The position numbers and the translations under genes were made by a program. From contig NC_082595.1 in NCBI RefSeq assembly GCF_030936135.1, positions 9,302,930 to 9,366,929 of the forward strand: a stretch of 64,000 bases of DNA. Direction: 5' to 3'. Shown in pieces: positions 14,640 through 26,690 of this stretch. A model generated the notes under the pieces. That model saw only the letters and a program-made list of their open reading frames with translations. It was not told the DNA's origin and ran no database searches. This DNA is from Gavia stellata. Its lineage: Eukaryota > Chordata > Aves > Gaviiformes > Gaviidae. Each line of letters begins with the position of its first letter. Within the stretch, counting starts at the first letter, position 1.

Positions 14640-15000
14640 TTGCCATCTTCTGGAGTAACATTTAAATTACATAGACAGTTGTATTTTTTTGTAGCCATGG
14701 TGGTCAGAAATGTTTTGGGAACAATGCTCTCCCACTGGAAACTGGATTATTCAGTCCCATAATAAATAATGTTTGTGTGTTCATTCTGGTGAGCAATGAT
14801 TGTTTGGTTTCACCCACATAACTTCCATGAGCACATCTGATGCCTTGGATGAAATAAACCACATTCTCCAATGGGAATGCAGAGAGCCCATGAATTTTGA
14901 TTATTTTTTTGTAGAGGAACATCTATGGTGGCTGCCGTGGGAATATGTTTTGTGGAGATGTGACAGATGGCAGATGCAGAAATGTCTCTTTTGCTCTATC
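14640..15000 (-). mobile_element. Decayed Penelope-like retroelement fragment with GIY-YIG endonuclease motif
   Basis: The minus-strand frame at 14704-14922 contains NVVYFIQGIRC followed by GSYVGETKQSLLTRMN (14779-14865). This is the opening of a GIY-YIG nuclease domain of the kind fused to the reverse transcriptase of Penelope-like elements (the GIY position reads VVY, the YIG position reads YVG, then a TxxxLxxRM stretch). In a second frame, 14715-14738 reads PVGEHCSQ, matching the PVGEHF block that follows in these elements. In the third frame, 14915-14968 reads ICHISTKHIPTAATIDVP, resembling the cysteine/histidine segment upstream of the nuclease. So the coding line is recoverable only across two frameshifts, as expected of an old fossil. 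No RT core was seen. The core identification is firm by pattern; the flanking blocks and outer limits are inferred. It is not functional. Confidence 0.7.
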
Positions 15001-16429
15001 ATGGTCTGATTCCACAAAATAAAAACAGGTAGCTGACCAAAAAAAAAATAATGTCTACAAAAACAGAACCAGATATCTAACAGTCACCATATTTATTTTG
15101 TTTTACCTCTTTTTTTCCAGAAATACAAACACTCCTATGTTAGGTACCTCCTCAGAACTCTTATTGAATATTGCTCATCAGACACCTCTTTGCATAGAGC
15201 TGCATATGTGTGTGTCAAAACTGTACACAAGTTATTGGGCTGATTATCTCAGTACCTAACGTTCTGCTTTATGAATAACTTCCAAGGATAAAAAAGGATG
15301 CTGACATTTTCCTACCGAAATCACCTGTTCTATTTAATTGTTTCATCTACCTCAGAGAGCTATCCGATCCCTTTTTTAACCTGATGAGAGTGAATGACAT
15401 CCACCTATATTAGCCACAAGAAACTATTTAGGTTTACATAAAGCTCTACCAGCTGAGCCTAAGGTGACTTAGGAGAACAGCATGTATTCTCTATCTGCAC
15501 TATACGGCCAATGACTTTGCTGCAGCCAGAAATAGCAAACATTAAGAATTATACTAGAAGCATAATGAAACGCAAGCTACAGGCAGTTGAAAGACTGTCT
15601 CAGCTTTCTCCCACAGGAAAGAGGCAATGACTGTTTCACAAACTCATTGGACTTTTTTAGCTTATAAAGATATGCTAAGGAAAACATTTTAAAAGGGCTT
15701 TTAATTTTGACTTGGTACTGAGTAAGGAACCGCTATTGTAACTACATGGTCAAGTCCCAGTAAAAACTGTTTATTTAACTTTCTAATGTCAATATCTGAA
15801 GTGATGGTTGTGTGAAATATTAAAGCTCCACTTTGGTTGTTCAACACTAGTATTACAACTGCACTCATCCCTTGTGAAGGAAAGTATTCCATAGTTTCTT
15901 CAGTCCTTTTTATCCGTGACTGCAAAGCAGTTTCCTCACTGTCAACACAACTTCTTGAAGATACAAGCTTATTCTGCTGAACTGGCTTTGTCTGGGGACT
16001 TGTCCGCAAGACAGCTATCAAATACATTCACACTCAGTATTACTAACAAGTTTTGGCACCTTTTCCTAACAACATCTGAGCACTGAGATTAGCTTCAAAA
16101 AGTAAAGTTTTCAGGAATGTTAATCATGAAGATGTGCGCTGAACAGATTCCAGATTAAATATCACTCTGTCAATAGAGTTAAATGACAGATATATTTGTC
16201 ACAGTAACCTAAAGGGTCGATTACATCTTGTCTCCAAAAATCAAGATTTCCTAATGTAAATCATGATAATGTACATTCAGGGAACCTTCATGGGTAATTC
16301 ACTCCAAGCAATGCCACGGCTATGACAGAGCTCTATTTAATCCATTTCTCTTATTACGTAGTATAAGTCACTTGCTCCAGTTTTATTTTTGTAAATTCAA
16401 TAGCTCTCACCATCACTACCTGTTTGCAT

Positions 16430-16600
16430 GCTGCCCGTGGGAGGCATTTCCATCTCCCCCGAACCGTCCGGTCGGCAGGGTGAGGCACGGGGAGCGCTGC
16501 GGGAGAGCGGGGCCAGGCGTGGGGGCTGGCAGGCGAGGTGCCGACTGTGCCCCCCCGCCCTCGGCAGGCACAGCGTGCCGTGCTGCTCATGGAAGTGTAG
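16430..16600. promoter_or_regulatory. CpG-dense, GC-rich patch inside KCNK2 intron
   Basis: About 14 CpG dinucleotides fall within roughly 150 bases (for example gaaccgtccggtcggcaggg and ggggagcgctgcgggagagc), in a region otherwise AT-rich and CpG-poor. It is shorter than a standard CpG island. It could be an unmethylated regulatory element, an alternative promoter or a GC-rich repeat; the sequence alone does not decide. No TATA box or ORF of interest is tied to it. Confidence 0.45.
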
Positions 16601-17745
16601 TTAGGCAGCGTGTCTCTTGTAATCAGCACCACACCAGCATCACTTTGGAACCTGGTACTTAATATGCAATAGCAAAACAGCTGTCTCTAAAGGGCTTTAA
16701 TATACCCAGCTAAGAGACGTGATATAAATATAAACCACACCAAAATGGTAACAGTGTAGATGTTACCTTTCTGTGTTGAACCTGAAGTTAAGCAGGCATC
16801 GCAGGTCCGACGTACACAAAGCTATGAGGAAAGACATCTCAAAAAGTGTCAAAAACCAGCAGCAGGTTAGTTTTCCTGGGACGCTCAGAACAACATGTTC
16901 TTTCATATTCATTTTTGCACATAGTGCTACAGTGTACTTGTAGAAGAGTGATCGATACAGAAACTCACTATAACAGACTGTTGCTAGGACAGGACCGCGA
17001 ACACCACCAGGATGACTTACACTCAATCCCTTGAGAAGGGAAGAGATCAAATTGCATTCAAAGCCAGGTCAGCAATTTCTACCTTCTCCTGACACCAATA
17101 CCACTCTTTATACATCTAAGAGGCTCAGAGACATTATGGAGGGACTGTACTCCCATCTTTCATTTTTGGGGTGGTTTTTTTTTGTCCTGTCGCTAGTCAA
17201 ATTTGACCGGAGACCTATGGCTGTATTTACTGTAGAAAGTTTTTCTATTTTTCCCCATCTCATAGAAATTATTAGAAACAATCACCTTTTAGAATGTGGC
17301 TATTCTTTCTCAAATACACGTTCCTGTACATCTTGGATGGACTGGAAAAAACTCTTAATGCTAGACGGACTTCTCTTCAGACGGCTCTTTTGCCATTTTT
17401 GTAGGTCTCTGCATTCTTTCTGAAGTTTAGACCACAGATCTATGGACTGTTTTCTGGTAACATACCTTTTAATAACATCTACAGCAGTAACACCACTTTC
17501 CTACAGAAATTCAGTGATGCCCTGCTTGCGCATCCTAGAATTGTGTCACCCCAATTAATCATTGCCTTGCAAAAGGATTTAACATGCAATTGCTTTCACA
17601 CCATGACTGTCTCCCACAAATATTTCTGATTCAGTGCTTTCTAGGAACAGAACTCCATCAAGTCAGTCTGACCTACCTGTTGAACTTATGGATATACAAT
17701 TCTTAAAACGACTGCCACTGCTTTTTTAATTTTTTGTAAGAAAAG

Positions 17746-18330
17746 GAATCACACAGAATCACACACAATCACTAAGGTTGGAAAAGACCTGTAAGATCAT
17801 CAAGTCCAACCATCAACCCAACACCACCATGCCCACTAAACCATGTCCCGCAGTGCGACGTCCACATGTTCCTTGAACACCTCCAGTGATGGAGACTCCA
17901 CCACCTCCCTGGGCAGCCTGTTCCAGTGCTTCACCACTCTCTCAGGAAAGAAATTTTTCCTAATATCCAGTCTAAACTTCCCCTGGTACAACTTGAGGCC
18001 ATTTCCTCTTGTCCTATCACTTGTCACTTGGGAGAAGAGACCAACACCCACCTCTCTGCAACCTCCTTTCAGGTAATTGTAGAGAGTGATAAGGTCTCCC
18101 CTCAGCCTCCTCTCTTCCAGACTGAACAACCCCAGCTCTCTCAGCCGCTCCTCATCAGACTTGTGCTCCAGACCCCTCACCAGCTTCATCGCCCTTCTCT
18201 GGACACGCTCCAGCACCTCAATGTCCTCCTCGTAGTGAGGGGCCCAAAACTGAACACAGGATTCGAGGTGCGGCCTCACCAGTGTCAAGTACAGGGGGAC
18301 AACCACTTCCCTACTCCTGACAGTTGTTTT
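17746..18330 (-). mobile_element. 5'-truncated CR1 LINE (avian type), 3' end of ORF2 plus 3' UTR
   Basis: Chicken-repeat-1 non-LTR retrotransposon fragment, transcribed on the minus strand. An open frame of 171 codons (17836-18351) covers the C-terminus of the CR1 ORF2 protein, after the reverse transcriptase core. Diagnostic CR1 words include [58 protein letters not shown] and the terminal VALRDMV followed by a stop. The 3' UTR has the usual ttggaaaagacctgtaagat segment (plus strand) and ends in a short ATTCTGTG-like tandem at 17746-17772, which is the CR1 tail microsatellite. The left ten or so codons of the open frame are host sequence, since CR1 similarity starts near 18330. It lacks endonuclease and RT core, so it cannot move by itself. 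The plus-strand frames across it are antisense shadows. Confidence 0.95.
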
Positions 18331-21300
18331 CTTCAACAGAAGCTGATCCATCTCACTTAAAACAATGCACGGATGATCAGGAATTGGCTCACACCTTTGT
18401 AAAAAGCCTCTGATTACGAGGCTGAATAGTTATTCTTAACACCTTCGTTTCTAAGTGAATGGATTTTGTTTCTTACAACAGCAAGAGTCAGGTTAAGAGC
18501 TCACTGCCTCTGAAAGAACTTCTTCCTCCTCCTTGGTCACACACCCTCTCTGAACAGCCTCTGAGGTCTGTTTGCCTGGTATTCCAGTTCAACTCTCAAA
18601 AACTCACAAAAATGTTTCTCACTTGAGTCCACTCATTTTTTCATCTTTTCATGCATACAGCCTAAATGTAGGGTCCCTCCTTGGGGGATATGAGAGATGG
18701 GTTCAGGTTCTCTTTAGGCTGGGACCCTTATGCTGGGTGAGCACCTTTAGCCTGAAGCTAGTAAAATGAAAAGACAATAAATATTATAGGGAGTGCAATA
18801 ATCTCCATGGCATCATCATGACAAGGCTAATTCTGTTTTGACAGACATGAGTAATAGCTCTGCCACTGGTGCCACAAGATTAAACTGAATGATGATTCAG
18901 ATGAGTCAAATTAGTTTATTTTGATCATAAATATCAAAGATAACAATTGCCTCTTCGATTTCCACAAGAAGTGAATGTGCTATCTCTCGTGAAATTTTAG
19001 GCTTGGTCTTTAAAGCTGGATGCATATTGTTCAATTCAAAAGAAACACACCCAGCATGAAAAATCACTTGTTAGACATTGGCTCAGTTTGGACATGAGTC
19101 AGACATCTGGACTCTTGATACACAGTGAAGAGAACGGGCTCTTCCAGGGTGCAATTCATCTCATATGGTAGATGCCTTAAAAAATTCAAATGGATCATGC
19201 TAGAAACACTCATTTCCTTCCACTGACTATAAAGGGAATGTAGATGACTAGGTCAGATGTTGATATCTATACTGGAGATGAATCCCGTCTTCATTGACTT
19301 GAATGGAGTCTGGACTAGAGCTTAACAAAGAAAGTATTGTGAGGCCAAGGGAGATAAGCACTTAATTTTAAAAACAGGTATTTGAAGTTTATAGCCCAAA
19401 TGACTAAGATTCTTGGTTGGGTAGGCATTTTTGCTGGAAACGCTGAAATTCAGACGCTGGTGCATACTGAAGTAAAAGGAAAATATGACAAGAAAAAAAA
19501 ATCCTGCTGAAATTTTACCTTTCAAAGAGACTAAAATCAGAAGACTTTAAAAGTGCTCTGAGTAATCAGAGTATAGAGAATAATGAAGAGGAGGGAGTTT
19601 AAGGCAAGCTAGTACAGCTGAAGCTGAACTTCAGAGACAGATCGCCTACTTAAGATTACAGCACACAGCATGTTCCAGTGACTTTCTGACACTTCATCTA
19701 TCTTACTGTATGAACTGCTTCCAGCAGCAGATCTAGCCTTCTAAAACTCCCACTTCTGTCTCTACTTGTCTTTCACTTCCCTCCCCATTTGATGCATTCA
19801 AAACTCTCAAGAGTATTTCAGGAGACAAAAGCCACCTGAGCAACTGACAGACATTCTGGTATCTGGATTTTAATATCAAAATACAACATTATTGTGGATC
19901 AGTGCCTATCTGATCAGATTTTTTATCTCAGTTCCACTTGCATACGGCAAACTTTCCTGGTAGTATCCTGAAAAAAAATAGACGTTTTATTTTGTTGAAA
20001 CAGTGAAATTCATTATTACCACAAAGTCTTATGTAAACTGCTTTTAAGAACAATGCAACTGCATTAAGAAAAATGTAAACAGCACTATAGATATTAGGTA
20101 TTCATTATCAGCATGCCCAATTCCTGGAATATAGAGGTTTCCTTTCACAATATACACCCTAAATATGCGATGATAAACTATTTTTTACTTTAGATTACAG
20201 GAAAAGGTGAAAAGGAGATTATTACAACTGCCTGTCAAAAAAGATATCGAATACCTCAGCTGATAGATAGTTTTGGTTGTTGAGGGGAAGTAAAGAGAAG
20301 GACTTTTCAACACTTGCAACCCTTCTGTCTTCGTCCTGGACTCTGGTACAATTCCCTAGACTTGGCTACTGTCAGCCCTCGGTCTTAGACCGCTGAAACC
20401 AACACAACCGATCACTACCGAATTATCTGCTCCCTCCTGTTTCTAAAACATGGTAGGCTACTACTATATTTTTTCATGACAGGTATGATACAAATCCTCC
20501 ACAAAATCTTGTTTACTTGTAGGTGTTGATATCCATAGTGAATAAGTTTTGTGAAGGAAGATTTTCAGTGTTTAATATTTCCTAGGAAATACATTAAACT
20601 GTTCAGTTTTCAGAGTGCATTAATTACAGTTCTATAGACTTTATCATAGCCTCTGTCTCTCAGTAGATTTCAGTATATAACATTGTTTCTAATTTCAAAG
20701 GCTACTTTTAGGTGTAATGAGCTATTTCCCCAAGGACTGACAGAATGTTTCCTGAAAAGACAGTTAAAAAACATACTTAGAACTAGGATTTTCCATTGCA
20801 CTCATTTCTACTATTTGAACTCCCGATAGGTTCCTCTGCTATAACCTGCATCCATAGAAGCTGGAACAGACCCCTGTAAATTTAGGTTTAATTGAAAAAA
20901 CAGGCAGCACAAGAAATTCAGAGTCTCCTCTGGCTTCTGCTGGCATAGAGGAGACTCGATGAATACATTTCCACTAAAATTCCTCAGCTTCGTCGCTCAA
21001 ATTTTCCTATGCAGATAGTAAGGATGAGCTAAGAGCAGCAGTTTTTATCATAAAATGCTACCTGTAAAGTGAGTATTTGTACAACACTTCTGTTCAAACA
21101 CAGCCAGTCTTATAACAAAATGCAATATATTTATAACTTTCTTCCTACAAAATATCATTAGGATAGAATCCAGAAATAACTTTTTGTATTTTCTAACTAG
21201 CACACAACTTGTGCTATGCATAGTTCAGTTCTCAGACTGGTCTCTGTCATTTCTAAACTGCTAAAGCATTTTCTTTCTGTTACGAATTCTCAGACATGCC

Positions 21301-21839
21301 TGAGCAATGGGTTAAGAAGTGTGGGGAGGAGATTTCTGAACATCAGAGATATGATTAATTGAACAAATGGTACCAATTATGTTATGACTGCCTTTAATCT
21401 AACCTAACGCACGAGACACTTGTATACAGCAAAATCCTGAATACCTGCATCAGCCAAGAGAATTTGGATGTATCTGAAGAATGAGGTTTTCCTTTCTGTA
21501 GACAAAATGAATATGCTTGTTTAGGCTACAAAGGTGAGAAAGAATGGAAAGACTAAATAGGGCATACATTCCTGGTGCCTGAGAAAAGAAGGTTTGGCAT
21601 AGCACTGTGCTGCATAACCTGGCAAATGGAGTTTTACTTGATAAAATAAGAATGTATTTAATGTGTTAAAGGAATCCATGAGTTGGTTCAATTCACGTTT
21701 CTTCAAATATTTTCCAAAGTTAGTCTATATTGAAATAGCTTCAGTATAAAATAAAAATATTATAAAATTAAAACATTCTTAAAGTATTATCATCATTATA
21801 ATAATACGGGTAATGAGACACTCTAAACAAGACAAACCC

Positions 21840-21925
21840 TCAGTGTGCTATGTACAATTATACAGACAAGATAGCATCTTATCCAGAGATCTTACTGTCT
21901 GGATAAGAGAGAAGAGTATGAGAAA
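21840..21925 (+). repeat. Possible L2-like remnant
   Basis: The sequence agtgtgctatgtacaattat, then agacaagatagcatcttatc and agagatcttactgtctggat, follows the order of an old L2-type phrase (agtgctntacaaa ... agacag ... agagcttacagtctaaat). Weak. Confidence 0.3.
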
Positions 21926-23805
21926 AGTGAGATCAAAGACCACCTTAATTCTAGGAAGTAGTGTGAAGAACTAAACCGCGTTACCAGTGTCTGAGGAAAT
22001 GCAGCAAAACCAAGCCTGAACAAGGTATTTTTGCATAGTCCCGAGTCATAGTGCCTCAGTCATATCACATTTTTTTCAGGCATCAAGAAACAAGTAACCC
22101 AGGGAAACTAAATGCAGTTTAGGAAATGCCCCAGGTTGGGAACAGTTAGACACTGGGTGAGTGCACAGGGGAAACACCACATGTGCTTGCTCAGCTCTCT
22201 CTTCTTAGTGCAGAGGGAAAAATGGGCTAGACCGACCTAATTGTGAAGTTCAAGGTAATGCAGAAAAACCATGCCGGTTAATGGCATTTGAAGTGATCTG
22301 TTGGCTTCCCTGCAGCCAGTGTAAATCATGCAGGTTGGGTGTTAAAGATGCCCTCAGTGCTTTTCTGGAAAACAAAACGGTGATCCTGCAAACTGTTGAA
22401 CTCGCAAATGGGAACACTTGTGTGATACCTGCTGCTCCCTGTCTGGGAAGGACACCAGTAAAGCTCCTTGTGTAGGGAAAGTTATAAATATCCTTTCAAA
22501 TTTACAGCACGGGGCAAAAGATTATACTCTTTAAATGAAACTGATCAAATAAATATTGTCCTCTGCTTCAGAGCTAAGTGTTTATGAAACGCCTGGTAAA
22601 AGTGTCCTTACAACAGACCTGCCACAGCGCTGTCTCTAACTTTAAAGAGCTATGAGCATAGCAAGGGCAATGAAAACGGGCTGCCCAGCCCACATGCCTC
22701 ACAAAGTGGGCTTAATCCTGCCCAAGCGCCCAGCTCACACCCTCCTGCCTGCTGTCACCATCACTGCGGCCCTCTGGTCAGAAAGCAGGGGGACCCTGCG
22801 GGTCTGCAGTGAGTGAAGGTATATAGGGGTAAGCTCCCCTTCATAGCAAGGTCTTTGGGAGCTCAAGGATTGCCAGGATTACATCTAGGCATTGATGCCA
22901 TGCCCTACAGCTAGGAGAACTATTTAAAACAGTAAGGCCACTGTACAGCAACCAACATATTTATTCCATCAAAAAGAAATTAGAGTTTTTATATTTGAGG
23001 AACACAAATGAACTGATGCATGCAGAGGCACTGAAGTTAAATTAGAGGGAAATAATATATTACTTAAAACAAAATCAATTTATTTCTCAAACTTCTAGTA
23101 AAACCTGAACTGTGCTAGCAGCAAGCAAAGGCAATTTAATTTATCCTCTAGCATTTTCAAAACCAGGACATTTTCTTAAATGACAAAATTTAAAGTAAGA
23201 TAATGTAGCATCATTGGAATGAAAAATACACATTTACAAGTAAAAAGATATTTGAACTGAAAGCAAGGCACCTGACTACAAATAACTAGGCATGCTGCTG
23301 AAGATATTATGGTAAAATACAGTCAGGCATATTTAAATAATTCATTCCAATACCTTGCATGATATAAAACATTTATTCTCTTACCACTGTAAAATGAACA
23401 AAGGTATCTTGAATATAACTATTTATGATTTAGTGTTTTTCTTTACATACCTACATCCCATATAGAAACAATCAAAGCAGAATGATTTTTGCTTCAAAAA
23501 TTAAGGACTACATTCTACTGTCTAGAATAATCCTTTTAGAGAATTTTTTTCCTGTCAGATGCAATTGTGCATATACACTTAATTTAATAATACATTTAAT
23601 CTAATTTTATATGCACCCATGTAAAAAACACTGTATGTTTGACTAGACTGCTACAAAGTTTGCTGCAGTTTGAGCTCCAGTATATTACTTCATACATAAA
23701 CAGCTTTGACCTATGCCCTAAGAGCAAAAGCAGCTATCAGCTCACCTGACTTCTAATCAAAGTTTTTAAAGAGCAGTATTTCTTCCCCTTTTAAAGTGTT
23801 CTTAC

Positions 23806-23945
23806 CTCTTCCTTTGTCTTTTTTGATATGACTCTTAGCCAGTCTCCAATCATGCTGAGGACAGCTGCAAAGTAAGCAAGCCCAACAAGGATCCAGAACC
23901 ACACCACTGGCTTATAAAAATCTAGGTACTCAATATCTGATCCCC
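23806..23945 (-). CDS. KCNK2: KCNK2 (TREK-1) internal coding exon: M4 and proximal C-tail
   Basis: This 140-nt exon completes the split glycine codon and then encodes 46 residues, starting [17 protein letters not shown]. The M4 helix spans about residues 9-32, and the exon ends [10 protein letters not shown]. It carries the extracellular lead into M4 and the membrane-proximal tail, where TREK-1 senses lipid, pH and stretch. In the commonly used TREK-1 numbering, the last codon (GAG, 23806-23808) corresponds to the proton-sensing glutamate E306. The serine in RVISKK corresponds to the kinase site S300. These assignments rest on published work on the mammalian channel; the residues themselves are seen here. 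The acceptor is gctttgtttttcag and the donor is GTAAGA. The exon ends in phase 0. Confidence 0.98.
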
Positions 23946-24469
23946 CTGAAAAACAAAGCAGTTAAAATTAAAACAGACTTAGTAGTTACAGGTACAAAAC
24001 TGTTTTTAAATTAATTATTTTCCTAAAAAAAAGGACTATATTTCTTACAACTTCTTCTATTTTCTTACCCATGCAAAAATTCATAGCAAAACATTTTGGT
24101 GAATTTGAATAAACAATGATCTAAATTCATCCACTCTTGAAAACAAAGTTTGGAGTATGCAAATTTTAGACAATGATTGCTAATCATTCATAATAATTAA
24201 AAGATGAACACAGACAAACTGATTCAATTTCTGATATATCATTATTTAAGGCAGAGATCATTGAGGACAGCTTGAATGAAAGGACTTCCCACCTGCTCCA
24301 AATAACAATGCTGTACCAAATTTTAAGTATTGCTCTGGAATATGTAATGTGTTCATATCCTGAGAAATCTGATTTTGCAAGGACTTTGAAACACATCTTG
24401 ATACTTACGTGAATCCTTTAGCCCTAGTAAAGAAGAATAGCACCTGCATTAAGAAGTACCCCTGTTGGG

Positions 24470-24540
24470 TAGGCAAACATTATCATCTCCATTTTGCAAA
24501 GGAGGAAGCCAGGATGCAGGGACTTGAGCTAAACTGATCA
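24470..24540 (+). repeat. MIR-like SINE remnant
   Basis: The sequence attatcatctccattttgca followed by aaggaggaagccaggatgca matches the MIR core (tatcccattttacagatgaggaaactgaggcac type). Only about 70 bases are recognisable. Confidence 0.5.
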
Positions 24541-26625
24541 TACTCAAAAAAAAAAGGTGGATAAAATAGATGTCAGCTGAAGGCAGCTTTTTTGAATCCC
24601 ACTGCTGTAAGCACCAGTCACTTCCTTCCTTTAAGTGTTAAAGTAAAAAAGGATAAATTTCAGAGATGCCTTCAATGGAACTTTCAGGTACAATACAGCT
24701 ATAGAGAACAAATGCCTTATTTCAACACAAAAAAAAAAGTTATGTTCATCCAGAGCTCTTGACAACACAAAATAACTCACACTTCACATCTTGCAGTACA
24801 ATAAAACAGAAGCCCTAAACTTGCAGTTCAGCTGTGTTACGACAAATAAAATCATGCTCCTAGTTTGGGTTGCTACAAGTAGAAGTTTGATGTGCGTATC
24901 TGCCCACAATTAAAGAGACTACAGTAAAACCTTTTCAGGCACATTCAAGTAGTCTGTATGGGTACATATTATTTTGCTTTATGTACCTGCATCCTGTACT
25001 GAAACAGTCAAAGGAAAATTGGCCCCAAAATATCAAGCACCTTGTTACAGTAACAAGATTAACTCTCATGAAGAGTAATGTTTTTTTCCTAGCTGTTATT
25101 ATCTAATCATCACAGAGATTACATGCAAGTAGCAAAGAATTTTACTGATGGTTATCTTTGTATGGAAGCCCTCATAGACAGAAATTTTGTTATTCTCATG
25201 TCAATAAGCCTTTTCATCAATAAAATCCATTGAGCTGTAGTGGTTTACTCAGCTATCCAAGAGATGACTCCACATTGCAAAAATGGATATACTTCAACAC
25301 TTGCACAGTCACAAGTAAGGTAGAAAACAGGGCTCTGTCTGGAACAGAAGACAGCCAACCACCAAAAGGTTGGGTTTGTCACAGCCCAAGACAAACAAAA
25401 TACCAGAAATTAAGCAATTTGTAAACATCATCCAGCTCATGTCAATCCAGTAAAACAGGATTTTAGGGATGATTTGCCCAAAATTTGTTGTCATTCAAAA
25501 AAAATGGTTGATTACCACCATACCTTTGCTCTATCAGAAGCTAGTAATGAACCATGCTCAGAGATTCACCTTCTTCTCCAGCTGTTCATACAATGCACAA
25601 GGAAGTGTCATCTAAAGCATCGACTCAGCTGGGTTCTAATTTTTTGTGTGTTAAGTTTTTAAACTGAAACCTAACTTCTGCCAGTCTGCAGGGAGCATTT
25701 CCTTCACAGTTTATACCTAATTTGTTTACAGCAAGGTTAATTACCAGGGCAGGAGTTAGGACACATTCATGTTCAATCAAGATTTTTCTTTACTCTCTGG
25801 CCAGGAGATGGCTCCATCCAGCCATGCCCAAAGGACTTCATCTTTCCTAAAGTTAGAAAGGGACAGTCAGCAACCCTCTAGGAAAAGGCTTAACAGCTAA
25901 AATCTTTATTAGCTGTTGAGTTTCTGAATTTCAAGGACTTATCGTGTGAGGTCTCAATTTAATGGAATACCAGGGAGAGAGACATACCTAAGGATTTTTG
26001 TCCTGAGATAACTACTGTCTCCTGTGATGCTTAAACATCATGCAGTTCTATAATGTAATTACCTGGGAATGTCAGTAAATAGGATTTCACTGCTAGGAAA
26101 ACATGATCAAAAGCCAACTGTACTGAATTTAAAGTAAATGGAATTCATTAACTACTGATTTACAATTCACATAAATGGGTATGAATGTATTTGGGTATGA
26201 GTATGTATAGGTAAATGTATTTGTACTGAAGTATATGAGATAATTCATCAAATTATTTTACTGGTAACATTGTAAAAAGCATATCAACATGATATATTTG
26301 CACAGATTTTTTCATAGTATTATTTTTACTTAATAATGCTATCATCTTTCTTCTGCAAAGCAGATTATTTTATGTAGCTCTTTAGGAAGCAAAATACTGA
26401 GAAAGCAGAAGCTGAATTTTGTTGTTTGTTTGGCACAACCAATATTGTGGGCCAAGGGACAAAACTTTTTTCCAACTTTGTTTGACCTCGGCCTGAAACA
26501 GGTTACAACCACAATAAAGAAAAAATATCTCCCAACTGGAGTGTGCTTACTTCTTAACTAGAAGTCTCGCTACCATGATCTTTTACCAAGAGCAGCCGCA
26601 ATTTATTGCTGAGGTGTTTTGTGGT

Positions 26626-26690
26626 AAAGATTTGATCCAAAGTCCCTTGAAATCTATGAGAAATCAAAGAGTTTTTCCATCCGTCTTCAT
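26626..26690 (+). repeat. Possible old amniote repeat scrap (matched-difference type)
   Basis: The sequence gatttgatccaaagtccctt followed by gaaatctatgagaaatcaaa resembles a widespread reptile/bird repeat phrase (gatccaaagcccattgaagtcaatggg). A similar phrase in the opposite sense, tcttcattgacttgaatgga, is at about 19290-19310. The family name is not certain. Confidence 0.35.

Larger units (their letters stand above)
8409..23805 (-). other. KCNK2: KCNK2 intron before the terminal exon (15.4 kb)
   Basis: Bounded by a GTAAGA donor (next to 23806) and a gccacag acceptor (next to 8408). It contains the Penelope-like fossil (14640-15000), the CpG-dense patch (16430-16600), the CR1 fragment (17746-18330) and faint old repeat scraps near 19280 and 21840. 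The remaining stretches (8409-14640, 15000-16430, 18330-23805) show no gene or RNA I can support. Confidence 0.9.

Noticed and set aside
17031..17423. 130-codon plus-strand frame
   Set aside because: Low-complexity hydrophobic and aromatic content, no family match, no transcript signals.
17926..18360. 144-codon plus-strand frame
   Set aside because: Antisense of the CR1 ORF2 fragment.
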